From the NCBI GenBank assembly GCA_016719945.1, contig JADJYE010000033.1:334743-398742 (forward strand): a stretch of 64,000 bases of DNA. Reading direction: 5' to 3'. Of the stretch, positions 19,179 to 27,707 are shown in pieces. A program made the translations under genes and the position numbers. Under the pieces are notes generated by a model, which was not told the DNA's origin, did not search any database, and was given only the letters and a program-made list of their open reading frames with translations. Positions within the stretch are counted from its first letter, which is position 1. Every line of letters starts with the position of its first letter. This stretch comes from Polyangiaceae bacterium (GTDB lineage: Bacteria > Myxococcota_A > Polyangia > Polyangiales > Polyangiaceae).

Positions 19179-19720
19179 CGCGGTGGGGCGGCGGGCCGCG
19201 CGCGCGCCGCGAGGTCGTCGAGGGAGATCTCCTTCGTCGCCCGCCACGACGCGCGCCACGCGTCGACGGAGAAGCGCTGCGCCAGGGGCAGGAAACACGC
19301 CCACATGCACGCGAGGTTCAAGACGACGTAGCCGCCGTTCTCGATCAGAGGGATCCGCGCGTCGCGGCTCGTGACGAAGAGGAAGCTCAACACCGTGAAG
19401 AGCCGCGCCCGATACCCGACCAGCAAACACAGGTGGCAGGCGACCCCGAGCGCGAACAGGACGGTGAGCTCGGCCTTGGTCGAGAACGCGTGGAAGAGGC
19501 TGAAGAGCGTGCCCGCGGTCGGCTTGAACAGGTGGTAGTGGTTCGTGAAGGCGCCGTCCATCGAGTAGATGAAATCGACCACGCCGTAATGGCGGAGGGC
19601 GTCGAGGCACAGCAGCGCGCCAAGCAAGATCCGGAAGATCGCCGCGGCTCGAGGATCGACGCCGAGGTATCGGGCGCGGATCCACGCGCCGGCGCGCCTG
19701 ACCCGCCCCGCTGCGCTCAT
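19175..19720 (-). CDS. HTTM-family membrane protein, N-terminal part
   Basis: 181 residues covering the first half of an HTTM domain: LGVDPRAAAIFRILLGALLC, SMDGAFTNHYHLFKPTAGT, LFHAFSTKAELTVLFALGV, VGYRARLFTVLSFLFVTS and IENGGYVVLNLACMWACFLPL, each matching a block of the single-chain paralogue next door (RIVLGVALIAD, SNDGVLPNHAHIFH, LHAFSTAGEAAVG, GWKTRVFQVLSL, FLPLGTAFSVD). ATG at 19720 overlaps the upstream stop (ATGA) and its own stop overlaps the next start (ATGA). The clean four-base junction argues for a real two-chain arrangement, although one missing base would also produce it. Confidence 0.75.
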   Translation of the reverse strand: MSAAGRVRRAGAWIRARYLGVDPRAAAIFRILLGALLCLDALRHYGVVDFIYSMDGAFTNHYHLFKPTAGTLFSLFHAFSTKAELTVLFALGVACHLCLLVGYRARLFTVLSFLFVTSRDARIPLIENGGYVVLNLACMWACFLPLAQRFSVDAWRASWRATKEISLDDLAARARPAAPPR

Positions 19721-21867
19721 TCTTGGCTTGGGCTCTCCGGGAACCGCAGGCGCTGCTCTTGGGCCGGCTCCTCGGGCGGGGGATCTTGGAGGTCGGGCTC
19801 CCTGCGCGGCGGCTCTTTCCCTGCCGGGCGAGACTGGACGGGCGTCTTGATGAGGGGCGCGATCGAGGGGTTGAGCACACCCCCACCGCGGGCATGGCGG
19901 AACAGCCGCTCGACCTCCGGTGCGCCGCTGCCGTCGGCCGGTTGCGTGATCCAGAAGGCGTCAGCGCCGCCGAGGATCGCGTTCTGCTCGGCGGGCTCGA
20001 ACTTCGCGCCGCGCCGGGAGAAGTACCGCCGCTTCGAGGGACCCACCACCTCGCGCTCTCCCGCGGCGGCCTCTTTCTGCTCCGCCTCACGCGAGCGGAC
20101 GAGGTACTCCGCCCACTGTCGGCCGAGCCGATAGGGTCTGTCGAACGAGACGGTCGCCTCCTGGCCGGTCATGAGATCGATCTTCCCGCCTTCGCGGGTC
20201 TGCGCGTCCACGACGAGCTGGGACTCCGTGGTCGGCGGCTCGGGCGCCAGCAGGGCCCAATGGCCCGTCGCGCGCGTCCACCAGGCCACGGGCTCGAGCG
20301 CTTTGGCCGAGATCTTGGGCCCGATCTGGTTCGCCTGCAGGCCCTGGAGCAGGACGGCTCCGACGAAGATGAGCGCGAGGGCCTCCCGCGCGGCGGCTTG
20401 CACCCGGAAGCGCAGCAGGCGTGAGGGCGGCACGTCGACCTTGAGGGTGACCGGCCGCCTCATGACGGCGACGCCGCAGGCCGAGAGGCCGAGCTCGACG
20501 CTGATCGCCGTGCGGCGGCGCGCGACGGCGTCGTACAGCCGGTCCCTCAGGGTGGCGAACGGTCCAAGAGACAAGAGCGCCGCGGGGAGCGCGCCCCCCG
20601 GGAGGGCGCGCATGACCTCGGCGATCGCCGCGCCTCGCGTGGCGAACGACCCGTCGGCGCGCACGACGACGACGGTCTCCTCGACGAGCTTGGCGGTGAT
20701 GCCCTCGGGCATCTCACGCGTCACGATGGAGGCTGTCTTGGCGTCCCAGAGCGACAGCTCGGGAGGCGCGGCACCCTCCTCTGACGAGAAGGCGCCGTTG
20801 CCTTGGAACAGCAGGTGCCGCCGGCTGTCCCAGCGCCGGATGACCTTCGAGAGCCAGAAGCAGATGCCGCAGTCGACGTCGAAGATCACCGTGCGGGCGC
20901 GCCGTGGGTCGTGTCTCGTCAACCAGCGCTCCCACGTGTCCTGCGACAAGACGAGCGCGGCCATGGCGACGAAGCAGAGGCCGAACAGGCGGTAGCTGGT
21001 CAGCCAGGCGTAGACGCTGCCATACAGCACGAGCAGCAGCGCGGCCGCGCCGCGACTCGCGCCGCGCGCGATCGGGACCAGCAGCAGGAGCGGCACGAGC
21101 CACTGCGACGCGTGCACCACGCGAGTCAGCGGCCCGAGCAGGCTGCTGTCCCTCATCGAGAACCCAGCCGGGCTCGCGATCATGAAGACGTCGAGGGCGC
21201 GCGCGAGCGCAGTACCGTCGCGCCAGGCGGGGCCCGACTGGAGCTTCCAGTTGGTCAACAGGACCGCCGAGACCAGCGCGAGCGCTCCGAAGGCGGCGAT
21301 CGAATGCGGGCTGTAGCCCGGCAGTCGGGCCTGCTGGAGCTCGGCGTCGGTGTGGAGCGTGGACCGATCGAGCAGCTGCTCGGCCTTGGTCTCCCGTGCG
21401 AGGCGGACTCGGCCGAGGATGGCGTCCACGCTGAACGCGGTGCCCAGCGGGAGGAACAGCGTGACGCCGAGGATGGCGATCGCCAGCGCCTCGCCCGGCC
21501 CCTCGGTCAGCGTGTTGCGACCCGCGAGGCTCACCATCCCCACCAGCGAGAGGACCTGAAAGACCCGCGTCTTCCAGCCGATCGTCAGGAGGACGTAGAA
21601 CGCGAGGATGAACGCGAGCCCTACCGCCGCCTCGCCCGCGGTCGAGAAGGCGTGCAGCGCGCTCCACGCGACGCGCCCCTCGTTCTTCATGTGGAAGATA
21701 TGGGCGTGGTTCGGCAGGACGCCGTCGTTGGAATAGAAGGCGACGCGGTGCTCCCAGCGCTGCGCCCAGTCGGCGATCAGCGCGACGCCGAGCACGATGC
21801 GGAAGAGACCGAGGGAGCGGGGATCGAGCCGCGTGTAGTGCCGCGCGATCGCCGCGAGCGGGCTCAC
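19717..21867 (-). CDS. HTTM membrane protein fused to DCC (DUF393) thiol-disulfide domain
   Basis: 716 residues from the GTG at 21867 that overlaps the kynA stop (GTGA); a longer frame upstream is antisense-free but runs inside kynA and is rejected. Residues 1-350 are an HTTM domain with about eight membrane helices; the family is related to vitamin K-dependent gamma-carboxylase. Residues about 365-480 form a DCC domain, RTVIFDVDCGICFWLSKVIRRWD, with the DxxCxxC-type motif here as D-C-G-I-C. Another hydrophobic helix (LALIFVGAVLLQGL) and a C-terminal extracytoplasmic region (WALLAPEPPTTESQLVV, KIDLMTGQEA) follow, ending in a Pro/Arg/Glu-rich tail. Likely a membrane oxidoreductase or modifying enzyme; no substrate is known to me. 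Confidence 0.85.
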   Translation of the reverse strand: MSPLAAIARHYTRLDPRSLGLFRIVLGVALIADWAQRWEHRVAFYSNDGVLPNHAHIFHMKNEGRVAWSALHAFSTAGEAAVGLAFILAFYVLLTIGWKTRVFQVLSLVGMVSLAGRNTLTEGPGEALAIAILGVTLFLPLGTAFSVDAILGRVRLARETKAEQLLDRSTLHTDAELQQARLPGYSPHSIAAFGALALVSAVLLTNWKLQSGPAWRDGTALARALDVFMIASPAGFSMRDSSLLGPLTRVVHASQWLVPLLLLVPIARGASRGAAALLLVLYGSVYAWLTSYRLFGLCFVAMAALVLSQDTWERWLTRHDPRRARTVIFDVDCGICFWLSKVIRRWDSRRHLLFQGNGAFSSEEGAAPPELSLWDAKTASIVTREMPEGITAKLVEETVVVVRADGSFATRGAAIAEVMRALPGGALPAALLSLGPFATLRDRLYDAVARRRTAISVELGLSACGVAVMRRPVTLKVDVPPSRLLRFRVQAAAREALALIFVGAVLLQGLQANQIGPKISAKALEPVAWWTRATGHWALLAPEPPTTESQLVVDAQTREGGKIDLMTGQEATVSFDRPYRLGRQWAEYLVRSREAEQKEAAAGEREVVGPSKRRYFSRRGAKFEPAEQNAILGGADAFWITQPADGSGAPEVERLFRHARGGGVLNPSIAPLIKTPVQSRPAGKEPPRREPDLQDPPPEEPAQEQRLRFPESPSQE

Positions 21868-22958
21868 GGGAGCGTGTCCTCGACCCGGAAGCGAAAATCG
21901 TCGGCGTGGTCGATCGAGGGCACAGCGGTCTTCTGCAAGAGCAGCGTGCGGATGGTCCACACGTCGCCGAACACGCGGTACTTGAGGGCGGTCTGATCGA
22001 GGTAGTCGACCCCGCTCGAGCCGCCGGTCCCCACGCGACGGCCGATGACGCGCTCGACCATCCGCGCGTGGCGCTGTCGCCAGATGAGCAGCCGCTGCTC
22101 CATCGCGACGAGCGCGTCGAGGGCCTCACGAGGCCACGCGAGGCGCGGCAGCTCGCGGTAGCTCTCGAGGAAGACGAGCGCCGCGCGCACCTTGCGCCGC
22201 TCGGCCTTGTCGGCCTCCGGGAGCTCGGGCTCCTCCTCCGCCATCAGGAACCTCGCTGCGCTCGCGGCCTCGCGCTCGTAGCGCTGCTTCCAGAGGTCGA
22301 GGTCGGCCTTGCTGAGCTGGAGCTGTGTTTCGACCAGCCCGAGGCGCTTGTGCATCTCGGCTCGGTGGGCCTCGATGACGTCCTGGAGGAACTTCTCCGG
22401 GCTCTCCTTCGAGACCGGCGTGCGCGCGAGCCAGGCGTACACGACCTGCTTGAGCGTCGGGCCGCTCGCGAGGCGGCGATCGACGCGCGCGAGCGCCACC
22501 GAGGCGGAGCCGTCCTTGGCGCGCAGCGCGTCGCGGTACGTGCCCTCGGCGCCGAGGGTCAGCCGCTGGCCGTCGTCGAGGCCGAGCAGGATCTCCATCT
22601 CCCGGAGCTGCGCCGACTGGAACCCGCTCGCGCCGATGAGCGCGTCCCGGAAGCCGAGGTAGTCGCGGGTCGTCATCGTCTCCATCACCTCGAAGTGGGT
22701 GACGGCTTGGTCGAAGATCGTGCTCACGCGCCGGAACGAGCGCGTCGCGTCCGCGAGCGCCATGTCGGGCACGGGGTTCTGGTTGAACAGGTCACGCGCC
22801 GCCTCGAGCTCACGCAGGACGAGCTTGAACCAGAGCTCGTACACCTGGTGGACGACGACGAAGAGCACCTCCTCGTTCGATAGCTTCGACTCGTCGCCTT
22901 CGGTGCCGCCCTGCAGGCGCAGCAGCTCCTCGACGCGGATGTACTCCCAGTAGTTCAT
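21864..22958 (-). CDS. kynA: Tryptophan 2,3-dioxygenase
   Basis: Haem dioxygenase that opens the indole ring of L-tryptophan to N-formylkynurenine, first step of the kynurenine route. 364 residues. Family blocks: VVVHQVYELWFKLVLREL (substrate-binding FxxxHQxxELW and near-haem residues), SGFQSAQLREMEILLG, and RHARMVERVIGRRVGTGGSSGVDYL, where the His is the axial haem ligand and the GTGGSSG loop closes the active site. ATG at 22958 starts with NYWEYIRVEELLRLQ, as usual. First gene of a run whose members overlap by four bases; no kynurenine formamidase or kynureninase is present in the window. Confidence 0.95.
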   Translation of the reverse strand: MNYWEYIRVEELLRLQGGTEGDESKLSNEEVLFVVVHQVYELWFKLVLRELEAARDLFNQNPVPDMALADATRSFRRVSTIFDQAVTHFEVMETMTTRDYLGFRDALIGASGFQSAQLREMEILLGLDDGQRLTLGAEGTYRDALRAKDGSASVALARVDRRLASGPTLKQVVYAWLARTPVSKESPEKFLQDVIEAHRAEMHKRLGLVETQLQLSKADLDLWKQRYEREAASAARFLMAEEEPELPEADKAERRKVRAALVFLESYRELPRLAWPREALDALVAMEQRLLIWRQRHARMVERVIGRRVGTGGSSGVDYLDQTALKYRVFGDVWTIRTLLLQKTAVPSIDHADDFRFRVEDTLP

Positions 22959-23032
22959 GTGGCGCGCACCGTCGGCCCCGAGCGCGGCGGAGTCTACTCG
23001 AAAAGACCTCGGCGAAAGAGCGTGACCTAGCG

Positions 23033-23671
23033 TTACTCGACGCGCTTCACGCCGTCGGCGCCGATGTCGATGGGCGGGCCGTAGTAGACGAGCTCGGCGC
23101 GTTCGACCGAGGGCCCGGATTGGACCTCGAGCACGACGATTCCAACGTCAGGGCAGAGCGTCGTGAGGATGCGGAAAGGAGCGTCACCGCCCCTCTCTTC
23201 CAGGGTCGTGAGGCAACCCGAGAACGAGCCGGCCGGCACCGTCACCGAGACCCCCGCCGCCGAGATCCGCGATTTGCCCCCGTGGGGCCCGAGCCACGAC
23301 GTGCTGGCCTCGAGGGGGAGCTTGAGCAGAAAAGCGGGAGCGCCGGCCTTGGTCGTGGTCGCGATGCCCGCGGCCGTCAGCTCGAAGGACTGGTTGCCGG
23401 TCGGGCGCCGCAGCTCGCCGCGCGTCGCCGACTGGCGGTGGACGTTCACGATGAGCGCGCCCGGCAGGGCAGGCGCGTCGCCGAGGGCCTGCGTCTTGTA
23501 GTGGTAGAGCGTCCCGTCTTTCAGCGGAAAGTAGCGCTCGGCCTCCGAGCCCGAGGAGACCCCTTTGGCGCCATCGACGGGTGCTTGCCACGACGGGCCA
23601 GCGCCGGTCCCGCCCGCCGACTCACACCCCGACAGCGCCAGGGCGAAGGTGATCCACGCGCGCGTCGTCAT
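23033..23671 (-). CDS. Putative lipoprotein
   Basis: 212 residues from ATG at 23671 (ATGA overlap with the preceding gene). Signal peptide ITFALALSGC with lipobox, then a Gly/Ser linker and a beta-rich domain: YFPLKDGTLYHYKTQAL, LKLPLEASTSWLGP, VSVTVPAGSFSGCLTTLEERGG, LCPDVGIVVLEVQSG. The order (DGTxYxY ... VPAGxFxxCxxV ... ApxVGxV) resembles small secreted proteins found in many myxobacteria and other Gram-negatives; function unknown. Last gene of a three-gene overlapping run. Confidence 0.72.
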   Translation of the reverse strand: MTTRAWITFALALSGCESAGGTGAGPSWQAPVDGAKGVSSGSEAERYFPLKDGTLYHYKTQALGDAPALPGALIVNVHRQSATRGELRRPTGNQSFELTAAGIATTTKAGAPAFLLKLPLEASTSWLGPHGGKSRISAAGVSVTVPAGSFSGCLTTLEERGGDAPFRILTTLCPDVGIVVLEVQSGPSVERAELVYYGPPIDIGADGVKRVE

Positions 23672-24162
23672 GGGGAGGTTGGTTGCGGCGGGGGTGGCTT
23701 CTCGTTCGTCGGCCCCGCGGGTTTGTCGGGACGGTGCCCGAGGTAGTGGCTGGCGAGCACCACGAGCAGGGCGACGGCCAACAGCAGCAAGATGCTCGAG
23801 ACCGGATCGGGGTCGATGCGGCGCCTCAGGTCCTTGGCGGCGGCCCGGACGGCAGGATCTTTGGTCTGTTCGGCGAGCTTCGGCGCCTCGGCTCGCACGT
23901 GCGCATAGTTGCCCTTCGCGAAGGCCTCGAGCAGCGCGTGGAGGGCGGCATCGTGTGGCCAGCCCTTCGCGAACGCCGGCAGGTCGGGCTCGCCCGCCGC
24001 AGCGTGGGGCTCGGCCTTGGCGTCGTCGTGGGGCTCGGCCTTGGCGTCGTCGTGGGGCTCGGCCTTGGCCTTGGCGTCGTCGTCGGGCTCGGCCTTGGCG
24101 TCGTCGTCGGGCTCTCGCGTTCGCCCTTCTTCCACGCCCTCGTCGTCGCCCTTCGCGGTCAT
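23668..24162 (-). CDS. Repeat-containing acidic membrane protein
   Basis: 164 residues. Near the N-terminus four or five copies of an 8-residue unit (DDAKAEPH / DDDAKAEP) are encoded by a 24-bp DNA repeat at about 24006-24120. Then a helical stretch (HDAALHALLEAFAKGNYAHVR, KDPAVRAAAKDLRRRID) like a small TPR pair, one membrane helix SSILLLLAVALLVVLASHYL and a Pro-rich tail. It overlaps both neighbours by four bases (ATGA on each side), so all three are translationally coupled. No known family. Confidence 0.62.
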   Translation of the reverse strand: MTAKGDDEGVEEGRTREPDDDAKAEPDDDAKAKAEPHDDAKAEPHDDAKAEPHAAAGEPDLPAFAKGWPHDAALHALLEAFAKGNYAHVRAEAPKLAEQTKDPAVRAAAKDLRRRIDPDPVSSILLLLAVALLVVLASHYLGHRPDKPAGPTNEKPPPPQPTSP

Positions 24163-24473
24163 CGCGGCGAGGTCTCCTCGGGGCTTGGGCGATCGCGGAA
24201 AGGAACCGGAGGCTCATCTTCTCCGTGCACCTCGCAAGAGACGCCGTAGCAGTTGGTCTTGTAACGCGTCTTTCTGCCGCATCCGACGGCGATCCAGGTG
24301 CCGCCCCACTCCTCTTTGACCCGGATGTCCTCTCGCGGGCAGTCCAGGTCTCGCTCGGCGTCGTTGAGCACGAGCGGCCGCGCGTTTTCGGCGCCCAGGG
24401 GGTAGCCGGTGCCGCAGGCGACGAGCCCCCCAAAAACGAAGGCGAGCGTGGGGACGAGGAGGCGACGTGTCAT
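24159..24473 (-). CDS. Small Cys-containing lipoprotein
   Basis: 104 residues from ATG at 24473 (an ATG at 24503 adds ten residues). Signal peptide VPTLAFVFGGLVAC with a lipobox. The mature part carries five Cys (LDCPREDIRVKE, VGCGRKTRYKTNCYGVSCEVHG). The pattern CP..DIxV..........V.GCG....Y.C recalls short secreted proteins common in myxobacteria. First gene of the three-gene run to 23033; divergent from the membrane protein at 24544. Confidence 0.66.
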   Translation of the reverse strand: MTRRLLVPTLAFVFGGLVACGTGYPLGAENARPLVLNDAERDLDCPREDIRVKEEWGGTWIAVGCGRKTRYKTNCYGVSCEVHGEDEPPVPFRDRPSPEETSPR

Positions 24474-24543
24474 CGAGGGCGACCGAGGGAGCTTTGCGCG
24501 CATGTTGAACGGCGGTCCGGTCCGTGCCAAGGATGAAGTAACG

Positions 24544-25071
24544 ATGCTGGTTCGGCTCCTCGTGGGGCTCGTGAAGGGGATCGTCCTCGGCGGTCTCATC
24601 GGTCTCGCGGTCGCGAGCCTGTTGGGCCCGGTGCCGTCGTCGGCGGTCTTCGTCTACCTCGCGGCGGCCCTCGTCGGCGCGCTGGTCGGGCTCGTCGCGG
24701 GTAAGCCCATCTGGTCGGCCGACGGGAAGATCGAGGCTGGGCTGAAGGCGGGCTTCGGCGCGCTCCTGTCACTGGGGTTGTTGTGGCTGGTGCGCCGCTT
24801 CGTGACCGTGCCGTTGCCCATCAGCCTGGGCCAGTTTGCGGACGCGAATCGATCGATCGGGGAGACGGCGATCACCTCCCTCGCGCTGGTCGGCGGCGCG
24901 CTCGGCGCGTTCTACGACGCCGACAACACGCCAGCGCCCGCGGGCCAGGCCAAGCCTGGAGCCCCGCCGCCCGGCTCGCCCAAGGCGCGGATCGGTGCCG
25001 GGGCCGGAGCGGCCGACGAGGATCTCGGGCTCGACGAGGACGTCCCGTCGAAGAAGCAGATGAAGCGGTAG
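24544..25071 (+). CDS. Small integral membrane protein
   Basis: 175 residues from ATG at 24544. Four hydrophobic segments: LLVGLVKGIVLGGLIGLAVA, VFVYLAAALVGALVGLVAG, AGFGALLSLGLLWLVRRFV and AITSLALVGGALGAFYD, then a disordered tail rich in Pro/Gly and ending in Asp/Lys (DLGLDEDVPSKKQMKR). No recognised family or catalytic motif. Five bases upstream of the deacetylase gene and presumably co-transcribed with it. Confidence 0.68.
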   Translation: MLVRLLVGLVKGIVLGGLIGLAVASLLGPVPSSAVFVYLAAALVGALVGLVAGKPIWSADGKIEAGLKAGFGALLSLGLLWLVRRFVTVPLPISLGQFADANRSIGETAITSLALVGGALGAFYDADNTPAPAGQAKPGAPPPGSPKARIGAGAGAADEDLGLDEDVPSKKQMKR

Positions 25072-25075
25072 CCTC

Positions 25076-25891
25076 GTGACTCCAGCCCGCCTCGCCGTCA
25101 TCGCGCTCGTCAGCTGCTCGTACGGCGTGATCTTGCTCTCGATCGCCGGCCACGGGCCTCCCCTCTGGTTCGTCGTCGGCCTGCTCGCGGCCCAGGCGAT
25201 CGTGGTGCACCTGGGCATCTTCTTCGTGAATTTCGGGGTGTTCCTCGACGTCGTGTCGGAGATCGAGCCGGGGCGCCGCGCGGTCGCGCTGACCTTCGAC
25301 GACGGCCCACACCCGGTGCACACGCCGCGGGTCCTCGACATGCTCGACGCGGTCGGCGCGAAGGCGACCTTCTTCGTGATCGGCGCGAAGGCCGACGCGC
25401 ACCCGGAGGTCATCGCCGAGATCGCGCGGCGGGGCCACGAGGTCGCGCTGCACAGCTACGAGCACGATCACCTGCTGTTCATGCGACCCGAGCCGAGCAT
25501 CGTTCGCGATCTGGTGAAGACCCAGGACGCGATCGAGCGGGCCTGCGGGGCCCGGTCGAAGCTGTTTCGTCCCCCGGTCGGCTTCTCGAGCCCGCGCACG
25601 CGCGTCGCCGTGAAGGAGCTCGGCCTCGTCGTGGTGGGCTGGAGCGCGCGCGCCTTCGACGGCGCCGGGAGGCCTTCGGTGGAGCAGATCCTCGAGCGGC
25701 TCTCGGCCTCGGTGCGCGACGGAGCGATCGTGCTGCTGCACGACGCGCCCGAGCGCGGCGACAACGCGCCGACCAGCCTCGAGGCGCTCCCCGCGCTGCT
25801 CGCCATGATCTCCGAGCGCGGCCTCTCGACGGTGACCGTGTCATCCCTCATCGGTAGCGCGCAGGCCGAGCCCGTAGTAGCTCGCGTCTGA
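25076..25891 (+). CDS. Membrane-anchored polysaccharide deacetylase (NodB domain)
   Basis: 271 residues from GTG at 25076. Two N-terminal membrane helices (LAVIALVSCSYGVILLSIA and VVGLLAAQAIVVHLGIFF), then a carbohydrate esterase family 4 domain: motif 1 VALTFDDGPHPV (catalytic base and metal Asp), motif 2 HEVALHSYEHDH (metal His residues), motif 3 LFRPPVGFSS, motif 4 region GWSARAFDGAG and motif 5 IVLLHDAP. Such enzymes remove N-acetyl groups from peptidoglycan or exported polysaccharides. The next gene starts two bases after its stop. Confidence 0.92.
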   Translation: MTPARLAVIALVSCSYGVILLSIAGHGPPLWFVVGLLAAQAIVVHLGIFFVNFGVFLDVVSEIEPGRRAVALTFDDGPHPVHTPRVLDMLDAVGAKATFFVIGAKADAHPEVIAEIARRGHEVALHSYEHDHLLFMRPEPSIVRDLVKTQDAIERACGARSKLFRPPVGFSSPRTRVAVKELGLVVVGWSARAFDGAGRPSVEQILERLSASVRDGAIVLLHDAPERGDNAPTSLEALPALLAMISERGLSTVTVSSLIGSAQAEPVVARV

Positions 25892-25892
25892 C

Positions 25893-26378
25893 ATGCCCCT
25901 CTCCGTCGGTGATCGAATCCCCAGCACGAAGATCAAGGTCGCCAGCGAAAAGGGCGGCGGCGAAGAGACCACCACCCAGGCGCTGTTCGCTGGCAAGAAG
26001 GTGGTCCTGTTCGGTCTCCCTGGCGCGTTCACCCCCACCTGCTCTGCCAAGCATCTGCCGGGGTTCATCGACCATGCCGACGCACTACGCGAGAAGGGCG
26101 CAGACCTCATCGCCTGCGTCTCGGTGAACGACGCGTTCGTCATGGGCGCGTGGGGCCGCGACGCGAAGGCGTTTGGTAAGGTCGTCTTGCTCGCGGACGG
26201 CAACGGCGAGCTGGCCCGCGCGCTGGGGCTCGAGGTCGATCTCGCCGCTGCGCTGATGGGCGTCCGCTGTCAGCGCTTCCTCGCCATCTTCGACGACGGC
26301 GTGTGCACGAGCGTAAACGTCGAGCAGCCTGGCAAGTTCGAGGTCTCGAGCGCCGAGGTCGCGCTGACCTTGCTGTGA
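25893..26378 (+). CDS. Peroxiredoxin, Prx5 type
   Basis: 161 residues. Thiol peroxidase reducing hydrogen peroxide and alkyl peroxides. The peroxidatic Cys is in LPGAFTPTCSAKHLPGF near residue 48, with the typical PGAFTPTCS signature; later blocks CVSVNDAFVMGAWG and ALGLEVDLAAALMGVRCQRF are standard for the group. A further Cys near residue 135 (DDGVCTSVNVE) could act as resolving Cys. The N-terminus MPLSVGDRIPSTKIKV fits the usual start. Confidence 0.92.
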   Translation: MPLSVGDRIPSTKIKVASEKGGGEETTTQALFAGKKVVLFGLPGAFTPTCSAKHLPGFIDHADALREKGADLIACVSVNDAFVMGAWGRDAKAFGKVVLLADGNGELARALGLEVDLAAALMGVRCQRFLAIFDDGVCTSVNVEQPGKFEVSSAEVALTLL

Positions 26379-26397
26379 CCGCCAGCGGCGGCGCGCT

Positions 26398-27648
26398 TCA
26401 CCTCGCAGCGCAAGAGATCCGCGCGACCCCCACCGACTTGTCGACGTCGGCGGTCCACGCGAGGATCAGCGAGCGCTGATCGGCGGTCGTCGTCATGCGC
26501 AGCCGGCCGCTGAGCCAGGCCGCGTGGGTCCCGAAGGAGGCCGCTGGGCCCAGCGAGCCGTCGGCCTCGATGCGCTGCACGATCACCATCGGCGCGCTCG
26601 GATCGACCGAGTCCACCCAGGCGATCACCAGCGCGTCGTCCATCGCCGACGCCGCCAGCTGAGACGTGGAGATGCCGTCTGGGGTGAGCGGGATGGGCCC
26701 AGGCTCCTCCGGCTGCAGCGCGCCCCCGTGGTCGACGCGATAGGCCGCGATGGCGGGCATCGTGCGGGAGGTCGAGCCGTCGGTCTGGTACACGAGCCAC
26801 GCACCGAAGCCCGTCGAGACCAGCGCCAAGTGCAGGAGCGGCTCGTTTTGCGGTAGCTGCTCGACGAGCGTCACGGGCATCGGAGCACCCGGCGCGTAGC
26901 GCATCGTCACCAGGTTGAGGCCAGGCTGGGGCACCTGCGCGAAGCAGGACTGGCCTGGCGCGACCGAGTCCGCGTACGCCGTGACGAACCCGTCGGCCTT
27001 CGCGATGGCGCCGCCGAGCATGGTCGTGCCCAGGCAGATCGACGGGCCCTCCAGCGCGACGCCCTCACGCTCGCTCCACGAGCCCACGGTGAGGAACCCG
27101 AATTGGTGCGACGCGAACAGGGTGCGCTCGCTGGACTGCGCGACGAACATCGGCTCGCCAGCCCCCGAGAAGGTGACGATCGGCGGCGCGACACCGAACA
27201 GATCGCGCTCGAGCGAACCGCCGCCTTCTTGGTCCTCGAGGAGCGCCATCGGCCCGATCTGGCCCGGGCCTGCGACGAACGAGCTAGCTGAAGGGGCGAG
27301 CGTCACCACGTCGTCGAACGGATCCGGCCACGGGCCTCGGGAGCCCAGCGAGGGATCGCCGACCAACGTGCCGTCTTGGGCGCGCCACGCGACGAAGGTG
27401 CGTCCGTCCGCGGTCTGCCCCACGTCCGGCTGGGTGGCGTTCTGCCCGAAGGGGATGGCGAACGGCTCTCCGTCGACGACGAACCCCTCACACAGTGGGG
27501 CAGCGCCTCCGGACGCGGTCCCGCCTCCGGTCGGACCGGCGCCCGAGCCCCCCGCGCCGATCGGGGACGAACCCCCGTCACCCTGCGTGAGGTCGCTGCG
27601 AGCGCCGCAAGCTGAGGCGAGCAGAAGCCACGACACGAAGCCCTTCAT
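26398..27648 (-). CDS. Secreted lipoprotein of unknown function
   Basis: 416 residues. Signal peptide KGFVSWLLLASAC with lipobox, a Gly/Ser/Thr-rich spacer typical of myxobacterial lipoproteins, and then a beta-rich body with repeated phrases (TQPDVGQTADGRTFVAW, STLRMTTTADQRSLILAW-like ending, DALVIAWVDSVDP) that suggest a propeller with a periodic ...V.W.... strand. No catalytic motif. Converges on the peroxiredoxin gene. Confidence 0.62.
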   Translation of the reverse strand: MKGFVSWLLLASACGARSDLTQGDGGSSPIGAGGSGAGPTGGGTASGGAAPLCEGFVVDGEPFAIPFGQNATQPDVGQTADGRTFVAWRAQDGTLVGDPSLGSRGPWPDPFDDVVTLAPSASSFVAGPGQIGPMALLEDQEGGGSLERDLFGVAPPIVTFSGAGEPMFVAQSSERTLFASHQFGFLTVGSWSEREGVALEGPSICLGTTMLGGAIAKADGFVTAYADSVAPGQSCFAQVPQPGLNLVTMRYAPGAPMPVTLVEQLPQNEPLLHLALVSTGFGAWLVYQTDGSTSRTMPAIAAYRVDHGGALQPEEPGPIPLTPDGISTSQLAASAMDDALVIAWVDSVDPSAPMVIVQRIEADGSLGPAASFGTHAAWLSGRLRMTTTADQRSLILAWTADVDKSVGVARISCAAR

Positions 27649-27707
27649 GGACCCTCCGGTTCACGTACCCTCGACCGTACCTCTGGTTCGTCCGCGAGGC
27701 AGTCCCC

